Assembly (NCBI GenBank): GCA_947493705.1
Contig: CANLSH010000002.1
Coordinates: 124,001 to 188,000 of the forward strand
Reading direction: 5' to 3'
DNA: 64,000 bases
Source: an uncultured Arachnia sp.
GTDB taxonomy: Bacteria; Actinomycetota; Actinomycetes; Propionibacteriales; Propionibacteriaceae
The notes under the pieces are model-generated. The model saw nothing but the letters and a program-made list of their open reading frames with translations, did no database searches and was not told the DNA's origin. The position numbers were made by a program, and so were the translations under genes. Shown in pieces: positions 44,216 to 53,432 of the stretch (its first letter is position 1; each line of letters starts with the position of its first letter).

Positions 44216-45295
44216 TCAGGGGGCAGGGACGATGATGTCTCGCACGAGTGCGTCGAGATCTGCATCCGCGGCCAAGAACTGGCGAAGTGTCTTGCGAGTG
44301 GGACCGAAGGTGTCGAACTCTTCCACCGTCATGCCGTCCTCCTCGTAGGCGCGACGGAACTCCTCAAGGCGGTTCAGCTCATCGAGGTACTCCTGGGCCA
44401 CGGGCTCGTCGATGCGTGAGACTGCTGTGTAGTCGGAATTGTTGATGATCTGCTGCCACTTGAACGGCGGTGAGACCACCAGGTCCCCGCCCACCAGGGA
44501 CGCCCACTGGTTCACGTTGCGGAAGGCGGCTGAGAGAACGCGCGAGCGGAATCCTCGCTCGGTGAAGATGGCGTGTGCCTTCTTGAGGCAGGCCACACCC
44601 GCCCACTCCAGGGCCGACATGTCGAAGAAAATGCCCTCCTTGGCGACGACTTCCTTGAGCCAGTCGTCCAGGCGCCCACCCATGATGGTGACCACGGGAC
44701 CCATGCGCGAAATGTCGTGGCCGTCGGCCTCGCGGCGATCCAGTCCGCGCTCGATGGCCTCGGCTGCACGTACTGCCTGCGGCACGGAGAACGAGACGGT
44801 GACGTTGATGCTCACGCCTTTTGCCGTTGCCTCCTCAATCGCCTTGATTCCTACGGTCGTTGCAGGAATCTTCACGACGATGTTGTCGGCCAACTCGTGG
44901 AATTCGACGGCCTGCGCCACGATGGCGTCCGCGTCGCGGTGGAGGCGAGGGTCAGTCTGGACGGACAACCGCCCATTGCGGCCCTTGTGCTCATCAAAGA
45001 TCGACTTGAGAAGGTCTGCGGCTTCGACGGACATGTCCTTGACAGCCTGCCATCCGATCTCCGACTCTCCCCACGTGGGATGGGCGTCTGCGATGGCGCG
45101 GATGCGCGGCACCCAGACGTCAAGATGATTCTTGATGGTGGTGTAGGCGATGACCGGGTTGCACGTGGCGCCCACGCCCCCGAAGGAGATGGACTGCTTC
45201 AGCTCATCGAGATCTGAGGAGTCGTTCCACAGAGCAGTGGAGGTGGTGCGGGTTGCTTCCAGCAGTGGGCCGGGGGCGGGGGTGATATCGGTCAT
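44216..45295 (-). CDS. transaldolase family protein
   Basis: A 359-residue class I aldolase-type protein. The ATCNP motif (43-47) and the Schiff-base Lys142 in VVKIPAT fit transaldolase. It is longer than the E. coli type and has an extra C-terminal part. Transaldolases move a dihydroxyacetone unit between sugar phosphates. It is separated from the GntR gene by 107 bases, and the site TTTGTACTGACAAG (minus strand, 45384-45397) is almost the same as the one between iolA and the second iolG. I therefore infer that it belongs to the inositol regulon. Confidence 0.88.
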   Translation of the reverse strand: MTDITPAPGPLLEATRTTSTALWNDSSDLDELKQSISFGGVGATCNPVIAYTTIKNHLDVWVPRIRAIADAHPTWGESEIGWQAVKDMSVEAADLLKSIFDEHKGRNGRLSVQTDPRLHRDADAIVAQAVEFHELADNIVVKIPATTVGIKAIEEATAKGVSINVTVSFSVPQAVRAAEAIERGLDRREADGHDISRMGPVVTIMGGRLDDWLKEVVAKEGIFFDMSALEWAGVACLKKAHAIFTERGFRSRVLSAAFRNVNQWASLVGGDLVVSPPFKWQQIINNSDYTAVSRIDEPVAQEYLDELNRLEEFRRAYEEDGMTVEEFDTFGPTRKTLRQFLAADADLDALVRDIIVPAP

Positions 45296-45383
45296 CGAAT
45301 GCTCCTGAGAAGAACGGACGGCTGCATCGCCGGCGGATGTGAGACGTTCTTAGTCAACTCGAATGTCCGCACTAAGTCAAGCT

Positions 45384-45397
45384 CTTGTCAGTACAAA
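45384..45397 (-). promoter_or_regulatory. candidate inositol-regulon operator
   Basis: On the minus strand it reads TTTGTACTGACAAG, one base different from 58385-58398. It lies about 90 bases upstream of the transaldolase start and just after the end of the GntR gene. The GntR protein encoded at 45403-46146 is the likely binder. Confidence 0.5.
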
Positions 45398-45402
45398 CGA
45401 AC

Positions 45403-46146
45403 TCAACTGCTGAAGAGAGAGAATTTGAACGAGTACAGTCCGGGGCGGTAGACATGGTCGCCGATCTCGACGGAGCGTCCGTCAGCATTGCGTCCCACTC
45501 GATGCATGGTCAGCAGTGGTGCGCCCACGTCTTCACCGAGTGTTGTGGCTTCCTCCGCGTCGGCGCCCCGGGCGCCGATCTCCTGCTGTGCGGAAGCGAT
45601 GAGAACCCCCCGGTTGCTCAGGCAGCGATACAGGCCATGCGCGCCGAGTTCCTGCCATGTAGGGGCGATGTCGAGTGGAATGATGTTGCTGAGGATGGCC
45701 AGCGGGTGATCGTCCGCGAAGCGAAGACGACGGACGGAGAGAACACCCTCTCCCGGCTGGATGCCCAGCAATTCTGCCTCCTCGGCGTCGGCCTCCCTGA
45801 CGAGGTAATTGAGTACCTTTGTGCTGGGGGTGAAACCCGCATCGGAAAGATCTTCGTTGAGTGAGGACAGCTTCATGGGGCGGTGCACGTGAGTGGGGGT
45901 GACCCGAGTGCCCACTCCGCGACGACGCGAGAGCAGTCCCTTGTTGACGAGTTCCTGCAGCGCGCGACGCGCTGTCGGTCGGGCGACGTCCAATCTGGCC
46001 GCCATGGAGACCTCGTCCTCAATCATGGCCCCGGCAGGAAGCTCTCCTGACAGGATCGCAACCTCGATGGGTCTGGCGATCTGTTCGTACAGTGGAATGG
46101 CCGAATCTCGCTCGATCGTGATCACCGGTGTGTGTGCTTTGCTCAT
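45403..46146 (-). CDS. GntR-family regulator, HutC/UTRA type (probable inositol regulator)
   Basis: A 247-residue regulator. The N-terminal winged helix (PLYEQIARPIEVAILSG to about residue 80) is followed by a UTRA ligand-binding domain (from KLSSLNEDLSDAGF, with SVRRLRFADDHPLAILSN). It is divergent from iolC and next to the transaldolase gene, so it probably represses the iol genes until an inositol intermediate binds. It resembles the GntR-type IolR of actinobacteria in its context, not proven in sequence. Confidence 0.9.
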   Translation of the reverse strand: MSKAHTPVITIERDSAIPLYEQIARPIEVAILSGELPAGAMIEDEVSMAARLDVARPTARRALQELVNKGLLSRRRGVGTRVTPTHVHRPMKLSSLNEDLSDAGFTPSTKVLNYLVREADAEEAELLGIQPGEGVLSVRRLRFADDHPLAILSNIIPLDIAPTWQELGAHGLYRCLSNRGVLIASAQQEIGARGADAEEATTLGEDVGAPLLTMHRVGRNADGRSVEIGDHVYRPGLYSFKFSLFSS

Positions 46147-46238
46147 CCAAACCCCTAGTCATACGAGTGGCCATGACACGCGTGGTTGCCCGGCGCCGTG
46201 CCATGAACTTATGGTAGCGCTGTCAACGACCGTCGCCA

Positions 46239-46250
46239 TGTATGGACAAA
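46239..46250 (+). promoter_or_regulatory. candidate operator upstream of iolC
   Basis: TGTATGGACAAA resembles the TGTACTGACAAG core at 45384 and 58385, differing at three positions. It lies in the divergent region between the GntR gene (start 46146) and iolC (start 46309), the expected place for an autoregulatory and operon operator. Confidence 0.4.
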
Positions 46251-46308
46251 TAATTGACCGGACATCGTTGCTGGGGCAGACTGGAGGCGACGAAGGAGGT
46301 CCGAGAAG

Positions 46309-47277
46309 GTGGATGGTTCATGGGCGCCGGATGTCCTGACGATCGGCCGCTGCAGCGTCGATCTCTACCCCCTTGAAGTTGGGGTAAAGCTGGAGGACGT
46401 TTCAACCTTTGGCAAGTTCCTCGGAGGCTCAGCCACCAATGTGGGTGTTGCTGCTGCCCGTCATGGGCACGGCGTGTCGGTGCTCACAGGTGTAGGTGAT
46501 GATCCATTCGGGGTGTTTGTCGTCAAGGAACTGGAGCGGCTGGGTGTGGATGCCTCACACGTGGTCACCAATCCCTCCTACAACACGCCCGTCACGTTCT
46601 GCGAGATTTTTCCCCCCGATCACTTCCCCCTCTTCTTCTATCGTCAGCCCACCACGCCTGATCTGGAACTCACGGTCCAGGATCTGCCGGCCCGGTTGGC
46701 GGACTACAAGATTTTGTGGCTGACCTCCAGCGGTCTCTCGGCCACGCCGTCGCGCGCCGGCCATCACGCGGCGATCGCTGCCCGCTCCGGAGGACTCACG
46801 GTCCTGGATTTGGACTACCGGCCGCGATTCTGGCCCGACGAGGCCACCGCCTCGAAGCACATTGGAGAGCTGCTGGCCGGTGTGGATGTGGCCATAGGGA
46901 ATGTGGAGGAATGCCGGGTGGCGGTGGGGGAGAGTGATCCCGAACGGGCTGCCGATGCTCTTCTTGATCGGGGCGTTGACGTTGCCATCGTCAAACAGGG
47001 CATGGTCGGCACGTTGGCCAAGTCACGCGAGGACCGCACTTTCGTGCCAGCGACGCGCGTGACGGTGCTCAATGGACTGGGGGCCGGTGATGCCTTCGGC
47101 GGTGCGGTCTGTCACGGCCTGCTGAGCGGCTGGGACCTCCACCGCATCGTCGCTTTTGCTTCCGTCGCCGGGGCCATTGTGGCTTCGAGGCTCGAGTGTT
47201 CCACTGCCATGCCCACGACCGATGAGGTGGAAGAGCTTGTGAGGACCACCTCAAGTGACGCCGGTGGACGTCCATGA
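46309..47277 (+). CDS. iolC: 5-dehydro-2-deoxygluconokinase
   Basis: A 322-residue PfkB-type sugar kinase that phosphorylates 5-dehydro-2-deoxygluconate in inositol breakdown. The N-terminal GGSATNVGVAAARHG stretch and the C-terminal NGLGAGDAFGGAV motif, with its catalytic Asp, are both present. The start is GTG at 46309, eight bases after a perfect AAGGAGGT. It is the first gene of the iolC-aldolase-iolB-iolD operon and overlaps the next gene by four bases. Confidence 0.94.
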   Translation: MDGSWAPDVLTIGRCSVDLYPLEVGVKLEDVSTFGKFLGGSATNVGVAAARHGHGVSVLTGVGDDPFGVFVVKELERLGVDASHVVTNPSYNTPVTFCEIFPPDHFPLFFYRQPTTPDLELTVQDLPARLADYKILWLTSSGLSATPSRAGHHAAIAARSGGLTVLDLDYRPRFWPDEATASKHIGELLAGVDVAIGNVEECRVAVGESDPERAADALLDRGVDVAIVKQGMVGTLAKSREDRTFVPATRVTVLNGLGAGDAFGGAVCHGLLSGWDLHRIVAFASVAGAIVASRLECSTAMPTTDEVEELVRTTSSDAGGRP

Positions 47278-48143
47278 CACGGCTCTCCGCATCCCTGTCT
47301 GCAACCCGGTTCGCGACACCGGATGCCATCGCAGATGCCAGGCGCCAGCGCGTTCCCGGTGATCCGGCCGGCGAAGGCCGCACTCTACTTGTGGTTGCAG
47401 CCGATCATCCTGCCCGTGGCGCTCTGTCAGCGGGCGGCAACGAGAGCGCCATGGCCTCGCGCGAGGAGTTGTTGGAGCGCTGCTGCACAGCCCTGTCCCG
47501 TCCCGGAGTCAACGGCTTCCTCGGCGCTCCTGACATGGTGGAGGATCTCACGCTGTTGGGTGCGCTCGACGGAAAGACGGTCTTCGGTTCGATGAATCGG
47601 TCCGGGCTGAGCGGTTCGGTCTTCGAGGTGGACGACCGCATGACCGCCTATGACGCCCCCGGGATCGTCGAGAGCGGTCTCGACGGCGGCAAGATGCTGC
47701 TGCGCATCGCCCTGGGTGACCCGGCGACATCGGCCATGCTGGAGAGGACTGCAGGGGCTGTGAACGAGCTTGCCGCCGCACGAAAGGTCTCCCTTATTGA
47801 GCCGTTCATGTCCCATCGCCAGAGGGGTGCCCTCGTCAACGACCTCACGCCCGAATCCGTCATGCGGTCCATGGCCATTGCATCCGGTCTGGGACGCACA
47901 TCGGCGCGGACGTGGTTGAAGGTGCCCTGTGTCCCGGAGATGGAACGCGTCATGACGGCGACCACTCTGCCCTGCCTGCTTCTGGGCGGTGAGGTGTCAG
48001 AAGACCTCGATGCATCTGTGCACCACTGGGGTACCGCGATGCAGATACCAGGTGTCAAAGGGCTCGTCATCGGACGGGCACTACTTTTTCCACGCGGAGA
48101 CGACGTCGCCGCCGCCGTGGACCAACTCGTGGAGGTGTTGTGA
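47274..48143 (+). CDS. Cgl0159-like (beta/alpha)8-barrel aldolase (IolJ role)
   Basis: A 289-residue protein with barrel-like strands (LLVVAADHPARGAL, TVFGSMNRSG and SLIEPFMSH). It resembles the Cgl0159-type protein found in iol loci of Corynebacterium. By position, between iolC and iolB, it should split 2-deoxy-5-keto-6-phosphogluconate into dihydroxyacetone phosphate and malonate semialdehyde, since no other iolJ candidate is in the locus. It overlaps iolC by four bases (ATGA). Confidence 0.82.
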   Translation: MTRLSASLSATRFATPDAIADARRQRVPGDPAGEGRTLLVVAADHPARGALSAGGNESAMASREELLERCCTALSRPGVNGFLGAPDMVEDLTLLGALDGKTVFGSMNRSGLSGSVFEVDDRMTAYDAPGIVESGLDGGKMLLRIALGDPATSAMLERTAGAVNELAAARKVSLIEPFMSHRQRGALVNDLTPESVMRSMAIASGLGRTSARTWLKVPCVPEMERVMTATTLPCLLLGGEVSEDLDASVHHWGTAMQIPGVKGLVIGRALLFPRGDDVAAAVDQLVEVL

Positions 48144-49030
48144 ACACAGAAGAGAAGTACCTGATCCCGGCTGGCTCGACCAGCCGTGACCATTTTGAGA
48201 CCGACGTCGACGCCGAGCGCGCAGGGTGGGACTGGTGTTCCATCCGCGTCCTCGGGCTACCGAGCGGCAGCTCGGAGGAGATCCGCACGGGGGAGGAGGA
48301 AGTCCTCGTGCTTCCGCTGGCGGGCGCCTGCACCGTCGAGGTGGGGGGTGAAGTCCATGAGTTGACGGGGCGCGAGGAGGTATGGACGGCCATCACTGAT
48401 TACCTGTACCTACCACGAGGTGTAACCGCAACCATTCGCAGCAACAACGGCGGACGTTTCGCCCTGCCCGGCTCCAGAGCCACCACAGACTTGCCGGTGC
48501 GGTACTGCCCGAAATCCGAGGTCATCACCGGTCTGCGCGGTGCTGGCAACTGCTCGCGTCAGGTGAACAACTACGCGCTCGGCAACGAGTTGGGAACCTC
48601 CCACCTGTTGGTCTGCGAGGTACTGACGCCCGGTGGCAACTGGTCCTCCTACCCGCCGCACAAGCATGACGAGCACAACGAGAACGAGCGTGTGCTGGAG
48701 GAGATCTACTACTACGAGGTGCGTCCCGCCTCCAACGGCACCACCGGTATGGCGCTGCAGCGCATCTACCCCTCCCCGGGCAACGACATTGACGTCTGCA
48801 CTGAAGTGGGTTCGCGTGATGTCGTGATCATGCCCCACGGCTATCACGGGCCGTCGGTGGCCGCACCGGGCTACGACCTCTACTACCTCAACGTCATGGC
48901 TGGCCCCGCTGAAGATGCCACGTGGCTGATGACCGATGACCCGCACTACACATGGATCCGTGAGACGTGGGAGAACACCGACGTCGACCCCCGGCTCCCC
49001 ATGACACCCCTCAACCCCCAAGGAAGCTGA
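48140..49030 (+). CDS. iolB: 5-deoxy-glucuronate isomerase
   Basis: A 296-residue double cupin-type enzyme that converts 5-deoxyglucuronate to 5-dehydro-2-deoxygluconate. The PPHKHDEHNENERVLEEIYYYE stretch holds the metal-binding His and Glu residues. The GTG start overlaps the preceding stop (GTGA). It is followed one base later by iolD. Confidence 0.95.
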   Translation: MNTEEKYLIPAGSTSRDHFETDVDAERAGWDWCSIRVLGLPSGSSEEIRTGEEEVLVLPLAGACTVEVGGEVHELTGREEVWTAITDYLYLPRGVTATIRSNNGGRFALPGSRATTDLPVRYCPKSEVITGLRGAGNCSRQVNNYALGNELGTSHLLVCEVLTPGGNWSSYPPHKHDEHNENERVLEEIYYYEVRPASNGTTGMALQRIYPSPGNDIDVCTEVGSRDVVIMPHGYHGPSVAAPGYDLYYLNVMAGPAEDATWLMTDDPHYTWIRETWENTDVDPRLPMTPLNPQGS

Positions 49031-49031
49031 C

Positions 49032-50921
49032 ATGAGCGAAACCGTCTCCCTCACCGTGGGCCAGGCGATCATCCGATTTCTCGTGAACCAGTTCACAGAG
49101 AGCGATGGTGAGCAACGACGCCTCATCGCTGGCGCTTTCGGGATCTTCGGCCACGGCAACGTCGCCGGAATTGGTCAGGCGCTGCTGCAGAACGAGCTGG
49201 ACCCCGATCCCGACGGTGGTGAGATGCCCTACATCATGCCCCGCAACGAGCAGGGCATGGTCAACGCTGCGGCCGCGTACGCCAAAACGACTGAGCGTCG
49301 CCAGACGTGGATGTGTACCTCATCCATCGGGCCGGGTGCGCTCAACATGGTGACCGGTGCCGCCGTCGCCACCACCAATCGGCTGCCCGTGCTGCTGTTC
49401 CCCTCCGATCAGTTCGCAACACGGAATCCGGATCCCGTGTTGCAGCAGGTGGAGGATCCCACATCGCCGCTGACTGCAGCCACTGACTGCTTCCGCCCGG
49501 TGTCGCGGTTCTTCGACCGCATTGAGCGGCCGGAACAACTCGTGTCGTCGTTGATGGCCGCGATGCGCGTCCTCACTGATCCTGCCGACACGGGTGCCGT
49601 CACCGTCGCCCTCCCCCAGGACGTGCAGGCCGAGGCCCATGACTTCCCGGTGGAGTTCTTCGCCCGTCGCGTGTGGCGGATCCGACGCCCCGCGCCAGAG
49701 CCCGTGGCAATCGAGCGTGCCGCCGAGATCATTCGAGCTGCCAAGCGGCCGCTCGTGGTGTCCGGGGGTGGCGTGGTCTACTCTCGCGCCAGTCAGGAAT
49801 TGCGTGACTTTGCCGCCGCGACCGGTATTCCCGTCGCCGACACTCAAGCCGGCAAGGGCGCCATCAACTTTGACCACGAGTGCGCCGTCGGCGGCGTGGG
49901 TTCCACCGGCGCTTCCTCAGCGAACAAACTGGCGGAGGAGGCCGACGTCGTCATCGGCATCGGCACCCGGTACTCCGATTTCACCACCGCTTCTCACACT
50001 CAGTTCAAGAACCCGGATGTGAAGTTCGTCAACATCAACGTGGCTGCCTTCGACGCTGCCAAGCACGCCGCTGAGATGGTGGTCTCCGATGCGCGCGAGG
50101 CGCTCACAGCGCTGACCACGGCGCTCGACGGGTACCGCGTCGACGACACCTACAGCGAGTCGGTCGCGCAACTCAAGAAGGAGTGGGCAGCTGTCACGCA
50201 CGAGTGCTATCACCGTGGACATGGCCCGCTCCCGGCGCAGACGGAAGTGTTCGGGGCGCTGGATGAGCTCATGGGAGACGACGACGTCGTCATCAACGCA
50301 GCTGGCTCCATGCCCGGCGACCTCCAGTGCCTGTGGCAGGCTCGCACCCCGGCGCAGTACCACGTGGAATATGCGTTCTCCACGATGGGCTACGAGATCC
50401 CGGCTGCCATGGGCGTCAAGCTCGCGCGCCCGGAAGCAGAAGTGGTGGCCATCGTCGGTGATGGCACGTACCAGATGCTGCCGATGGAACTCGCCACCAT
50501 CGTGCAGGAGCGGCTGAAGGTGATTCTGGTGCTCCTGCAGAACCATGGCTTCGCCTCGATCGGGGCGCTGTCGGAGTCGCACGGGTCGCAGCGCTTCGGC
50601 ACCCGCTACCGCAAGTCCGGCGAGGGCCACACCGTCGACGGTGAGCTGCTGCCCGTGGACATCGCGACCAACGCCGAATCCTGGGGCATCACGGTGCTGC
50701 GGGTGAGCACGATCGCGGAGTTCAAGGAGGCCTACGCGAAGGCTGCGGCGATGGATCGCGCAGTCATGATCCACATTGAGACCGATCTGCTGGGCCCCAA
50801 CCCCCCGGTGTCGAGCTGGTGGGACGTTCCGGTGTCCGAGGTCTCACGCATCGAGTCCACTCAGCAGGCCCGGGACTGGTACGAGTCCATGAAGAGGGAC
50901 CAGCGCCACTACCTGCGGTGA
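49032..50921 (+). CDS. iolD: 3D-(3,5/4)-trihydroxycyclohexane-1,2-dione hydrolase
   Basis: A 629-residue thiamine-diphosphate enzyme that opens the inositol-derived ring. The N-terminal Pyr domain has GIFGHGNVAGIGQAL and the catalytic Glu in MPRNEQGM. The C-terminal cofactor domain has the GDGTYQM Mg/ThDP motif with a downstream Asn (LQNHGFASIG). Length and order match IolD. It is the last gene of the operon and is convergent with iolG. Confidence 0.96.
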   Translation: MSETVSLTVGQAIIRFLVNQFTESDGEQRRLIAGAFGIFGHGNVAGIGQALLQNELDPDPDGGEMPYIMPRNEQGMVNAAAAYAKTTERRQTWMCTSSIGPGALNMVTGAAVATTNRLPVLLFPSDQFATRNPDPVLQQVEDPTSPLTAATDCFRPVSRFFDRIERPEQLVSSLMAAMRVLTDPADTGAVTVALPQDVQAEAHDFPVEFFARRVWRIRRPAPEPVAIERAAEIIRAAKRPLVVSGGGVVYSRASQELRDFAAATGIPVADTQAGKGAINFDHECAVGGVGSTGASSANKLAEEADVVIGIGTRYSDFTTASHTQFKNPDVKFVNINVAAFDAAKHAAEMVVSDAREALTALTTALDGYRVDDTYSESVAQLKKEWAAVTHECYHRGHGPLPAQTEVFGALDELMGDDDVVINAAGSMPGDLQCLWQARTPAQYHVEYAFSTMGYEIPAAMGVKLARPEAEVVAIVGDGTYQMLPMELATIVQERLKVILVLLQNHGFASIGALSESHGSQRFGTRYRKSGEGHTVDGELLPVDIATNAESWGITVLRVSTIAEFKEAYAKAAAMDRAVMIHIETDLLGPNPPVSSWWDVPVSEVSRIESTQQARDWYESMKRDQRHYLR

Positions 50922-50998
50922 GTATTTGGCGTGGTCCACATCGCAATCGCGGATTGATGCGTGCTCAATTATCTGCCGACTCGCATCACGCGACCTGA

Positions 50999-51053
50999 AG
51001 TACTTGTATCTGACGAATGTGCAGGAGCATGTGGCGCGCAGGCTACAAGTACT
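50999..51053. repeat. 10-bp inverted repeat between convergent genes
   Basis: AGTACTTGTA (50999-51008) and TACAAGTACT (51044-51053) are perfect arms 35 bases apart in the 158-base gap between the iolD and iolG stops. There is no T-run and the arms are AT-rich, so it is not a standard terminator. It may be a bidirectional transcript-end structure or a protein site. Confidence 0.45.
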
Positions 51054-51079
51054 CTCGGGCTCTCGGTGAAGCCGCAAGG

Positions 51080-52063
51080 CTACAACCGAACGATGCGTCC
51101 CTCATGGGCGCTGGTGGTCGCGGCGTCGGCGAGTCGCAGTGCCTCGTACCCGTCACGCAGTGACGGCGACATCGGAGAATCGGCGGCCACAGCCGCGAGG
51201 AAGGCGTCGAGCTCCAGTCGGTAGGCATCAACGTAGCGGTCGAGGAAGAAGTCCATGATCCTGGATTTGGTCTCGGTCTGGTCGCTTGCTGCCTTCCGGA
51301 CAGCGGTGGCGGTCAGGTTATCCGCACTCAGTGCACCCCTGGAGCCGAAGGCTTCGAGCCGCTGGTCATAGCCGAAGGCGCAGGTGCGGGAGTTGATGAT
51401 GGTGGCCATCTTGCCGTCGGCGGACTTGAGGGTCACCATCGCCTGATCGAAGTCTCCCTGTGCCTGGATGGCCGCGTCCACGTTGGTGCCGATGGCCACC
51501 ACCTCGACGATGTCACCAAGAAAGAAGCGCACGATGTCGAAGTCGTGGATCGTCATGTCCCGGAAGATCCCGCCGGAGCCCGCAACGTATTCTGCCGGGG
51601 GCGCCGACGGGTCTCGTGAGATGACGGTGAGCTGCTGGAGGTCCCCGATCTCGCCGTTCATCACCCGACGATGGATCTCGCTGAAGGTTGGATCAAAGCG
51701 TCGGTTGAACCCCATCATCACGTCCGTGCTGTCGGTGAGCTCGGCAACGCAATACGTGGCTTCAGCCAGATCGAGCGCCACGGGCTTCTCGCACAGCACC
51801 TTCTTTCCGGCTGCGACGGAAGCCAGTATGTGCTCGACATGGAAACGGGTGGGGGAACCGATGATGACGGCGTCCACTTCGTCGGAGGCGAAGACCTCGG
51901 CTGGATCCAGACACCACGAGCCCCCATGAATTTCGGCCAGTGCCCTGGCAGATGTTTCGAATGGGTCGCACACCAGAGCCAGCTCCGCGAGTGGATGCGC
52001 ATGGACTGCACGGGCGTGCACGTGGCCGATACGGCCGGCCCCAATGATGGCGATGCGGGTCAT
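51080..52063 (-). CDS. iolG: inositol 2-dehydrogenase, Gfo/Idh/MocA family
   Basis: A 327-residue NAD-dependent oxidoreductase. The Rossmann motif GAGRIG (8-13) is at the N-terminus, the EKP motif follows at about 95, and the GGIFRDMTIHDFD stretch holds the catalytic Asp and His. It oxidises myo-inositol to 2-keto-inositol. The neighbouring iolD and iolE genes fit this job. The second, related gene at 57308 may handle another inositol isomer. Confidence 0.92.
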   Translation of the reverse strand: MTRIAIIGAGRIGHVHARAVHAHPLAELALVCDPFETSARALAEIHGGSWCLDPAEVFASDEVDAVIIGSPTRFHVEHILASVAAGKKVLCEKPVALDLAEATYCVAELTDSTDVMMGFNRRFDPTFSEIHRRVMNGEIGDLQQLTVISRDPSAPPAEYVAGSGGIFRDMTIHDFDIVRFFLGDIVEVVAIGTNVDAAIQAQGDFDQAMVTLKSADGKMATIINSRTCAFGYDQRLEAFGSRGALSADNLTATAVRKAASDQTETKSRIMDFFLDRYVDAYRLELDAFLAAVAADSPMSPSLRDGYEALRLADAATTSAHEGRIVRL

Positions 52064-52133
52064 GTCCTACTCCTGTTCGGCACGGCGTGGCCCGAATATG
52101 CCCACCAGCGCCACGTTGCATGCTGTTCTTTCA

Positions 52134-52211
52134 TGTTCGGACAACTATAGGGCATATGTACGCTTGCAGACTCAAGGGGGCCCGGCTCGAGGTTGCTTTG
52201 CTAGTACATAA
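52134..52211. promoter_or_regulatory. two candidate inositol operators between iolG and iolE
   Basis: TGTTCGGACAA (52134-52144) resembles TGTACTGACAA. CTTTGCTAGTACATAA (52196-52211) reads TTATGTACTAGCAAAG on the minus strand and keeps the TGTACT and CAA parts. They lie in the 200-base divergent region between iolG (start 52063) and iolE (start 52264), one near each promoter. Confidence 0.4.
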
Positions 52212-52263
52212 AGCCGGTGCTAGCCTCTGGGACGGAAGTCGACGACGACACACTGGAGTGGAA

Positions 52264-53124
52264 ATGAAGATTGCTGGAGCGCCCATCAGCTGGGGAGTAT
52301 GTGAAGTGCCGAACTGGGGTCACCAGATGGCACCGGAGCGTGTGCTCGCGGAAATGGAGCAGATCGGCTTGACTGCCACCGAGTTCGGCCCTCAGGGCTG
52401 GCTCCCCGTCGACGCCCAGGAGCGCGCCGCGATGGTGGGCGAGTTCGGTCTCAAGCCCGTCGGCTCGTTCTTCCTGGCGGTCATGCATGACCCCAACTTT
52501 GATCCGATTCCGCAGGTGGAGGCTGAGCTCCGAGCGTTCGAATTGGCGGGCGGGGAGTTTCTGGTTCTCGCAGCCGATTCGGGTCTCGAGGGTTACGACG
52601 AGCGTCCCGTGCTTGACGAGCAGGGCTGGGAAACGCTGTTCAGGAACATGACTCGCATCCGTGAAGTGTGTGCGGCCAGAGGCGTGACCGCATGCCTCCA
52701 CCCACACTGGGGGACGATGGTTCAGAACGTGGATGAGGTGGAGCGAGTGCTTGACAACTCCACCGTGGGTCTGTGCCTCGACACCGGCCACATGGCGTGT
52801 GGTGGGGCCGACGTGGTGGAGATGGTCCGCAAGTATGCCGACCGTGTGGACATAGTCCACGCCAAGGACATCCGTAAGGAAATCACGGATCGACTGCTTC
52901 CAGGCGAAATCACGTGGAGCCAGGGCATCAGAGCTGGCATGTTCACCCCGATCGGTCAGGGCGACATTGACTTCGCCAAGATCGTGGAACTCCTGGATGG
53001 CGCTGGGTTCGACGGTTACTGGGTGCTGGAGCAGGACATCATGATCGATGCAGAACCACCGGCTGGGGCCGGGCCCATTGCGAACGCCAAGGCATCGCTC
53101 GACGCCCTGGCTGCCCTGGCGTAG
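52264..53124 (+). CDS. iolE: myo-inosose-2 dehydratase
   Basis: A 286-residue xylose-isomerase-type TIM barrel. The opening KIAGAPISWGVCEVPNWGHQ is the IolE signature. Metal-ligand stretches are CLHPHWGT, LCLDTGHMACGG and VHAKDI. It removes water from 2-keto-inositol, the step after IolG. The ATG at 52264 follows GGAG. The frame is open upstream but without family similarity. Confidence 0.94.
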   Translation: MKIAGAPISWGVCEVPNWGHQMAPERVLAEMEQIGLTATEFGPQGWLPVDAQERAAMVGEFGLKPVGSFFLAVMHDPNFDPIPQVEAELRAFELAGGEFLVLAADSGLEGYDERPVLDEQGWETLFRNMTRIREVCAARGVTACLHPHWGTMVQNVDEVERVLDNSTVGLCLDTGHMACGGADVVEMVRKYADRVDIVHAKDIRKEITDRLLPGEITWSQGIRAGMFTPIGQGDIDFAKIVELLDGAGFDGYWVLEQDIMIDAEPPAGAGPIANAKASLDALAALA

Positions 53125-53302
53125 GTGCAGCCTCTCTCCAGCAGGCCAGTGACCGCGTAACTTTGTGGCGCGAGCAATGGACGTATGCCCCACGATGAAC
53201 CGAAATGTGTGGTGTGCTGACCTCATTGTTGCCAGACCAGAGAGTCGGAGGCGGCGACAGCCTGGCTGGGGCCGTCGAGATCGTTACTGGATCCGGCAAA
53301 TG

Positions 53303-53322
53303 TTTGTACAAAGCTTGACAAA
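53303..53322. promoter_or_regulatory. palindrome and -35-like box before the importer operon
   Basis: In the 308-base gap between iolE and the importer genes, TTTGTACAAA (53303-53312) is a perfect palindrome. TTGACA (53315-53320) matches a -35 box, but I cannot find a convincing -10. The rest of the gap shows no gene. Confidence 0.4.
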
Positions 53323-53432
53323 GGGTGCTGAGATTGCGAACATTGCCTATCATCACCGATCACTGAAGCGCGGTGGCACAAGCATGTGCTCCACGAATCG
53401 AATCGACAGAATTCACAGCAAGGAGGCTGATG

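Noticed and set aside
49917..53226. Antisense open frames over iolD and iolE
   Set aside because: The plus-strand products carry full enzyme motifs; the antisense products do not resemble any family and have no plausible ribosome sites.
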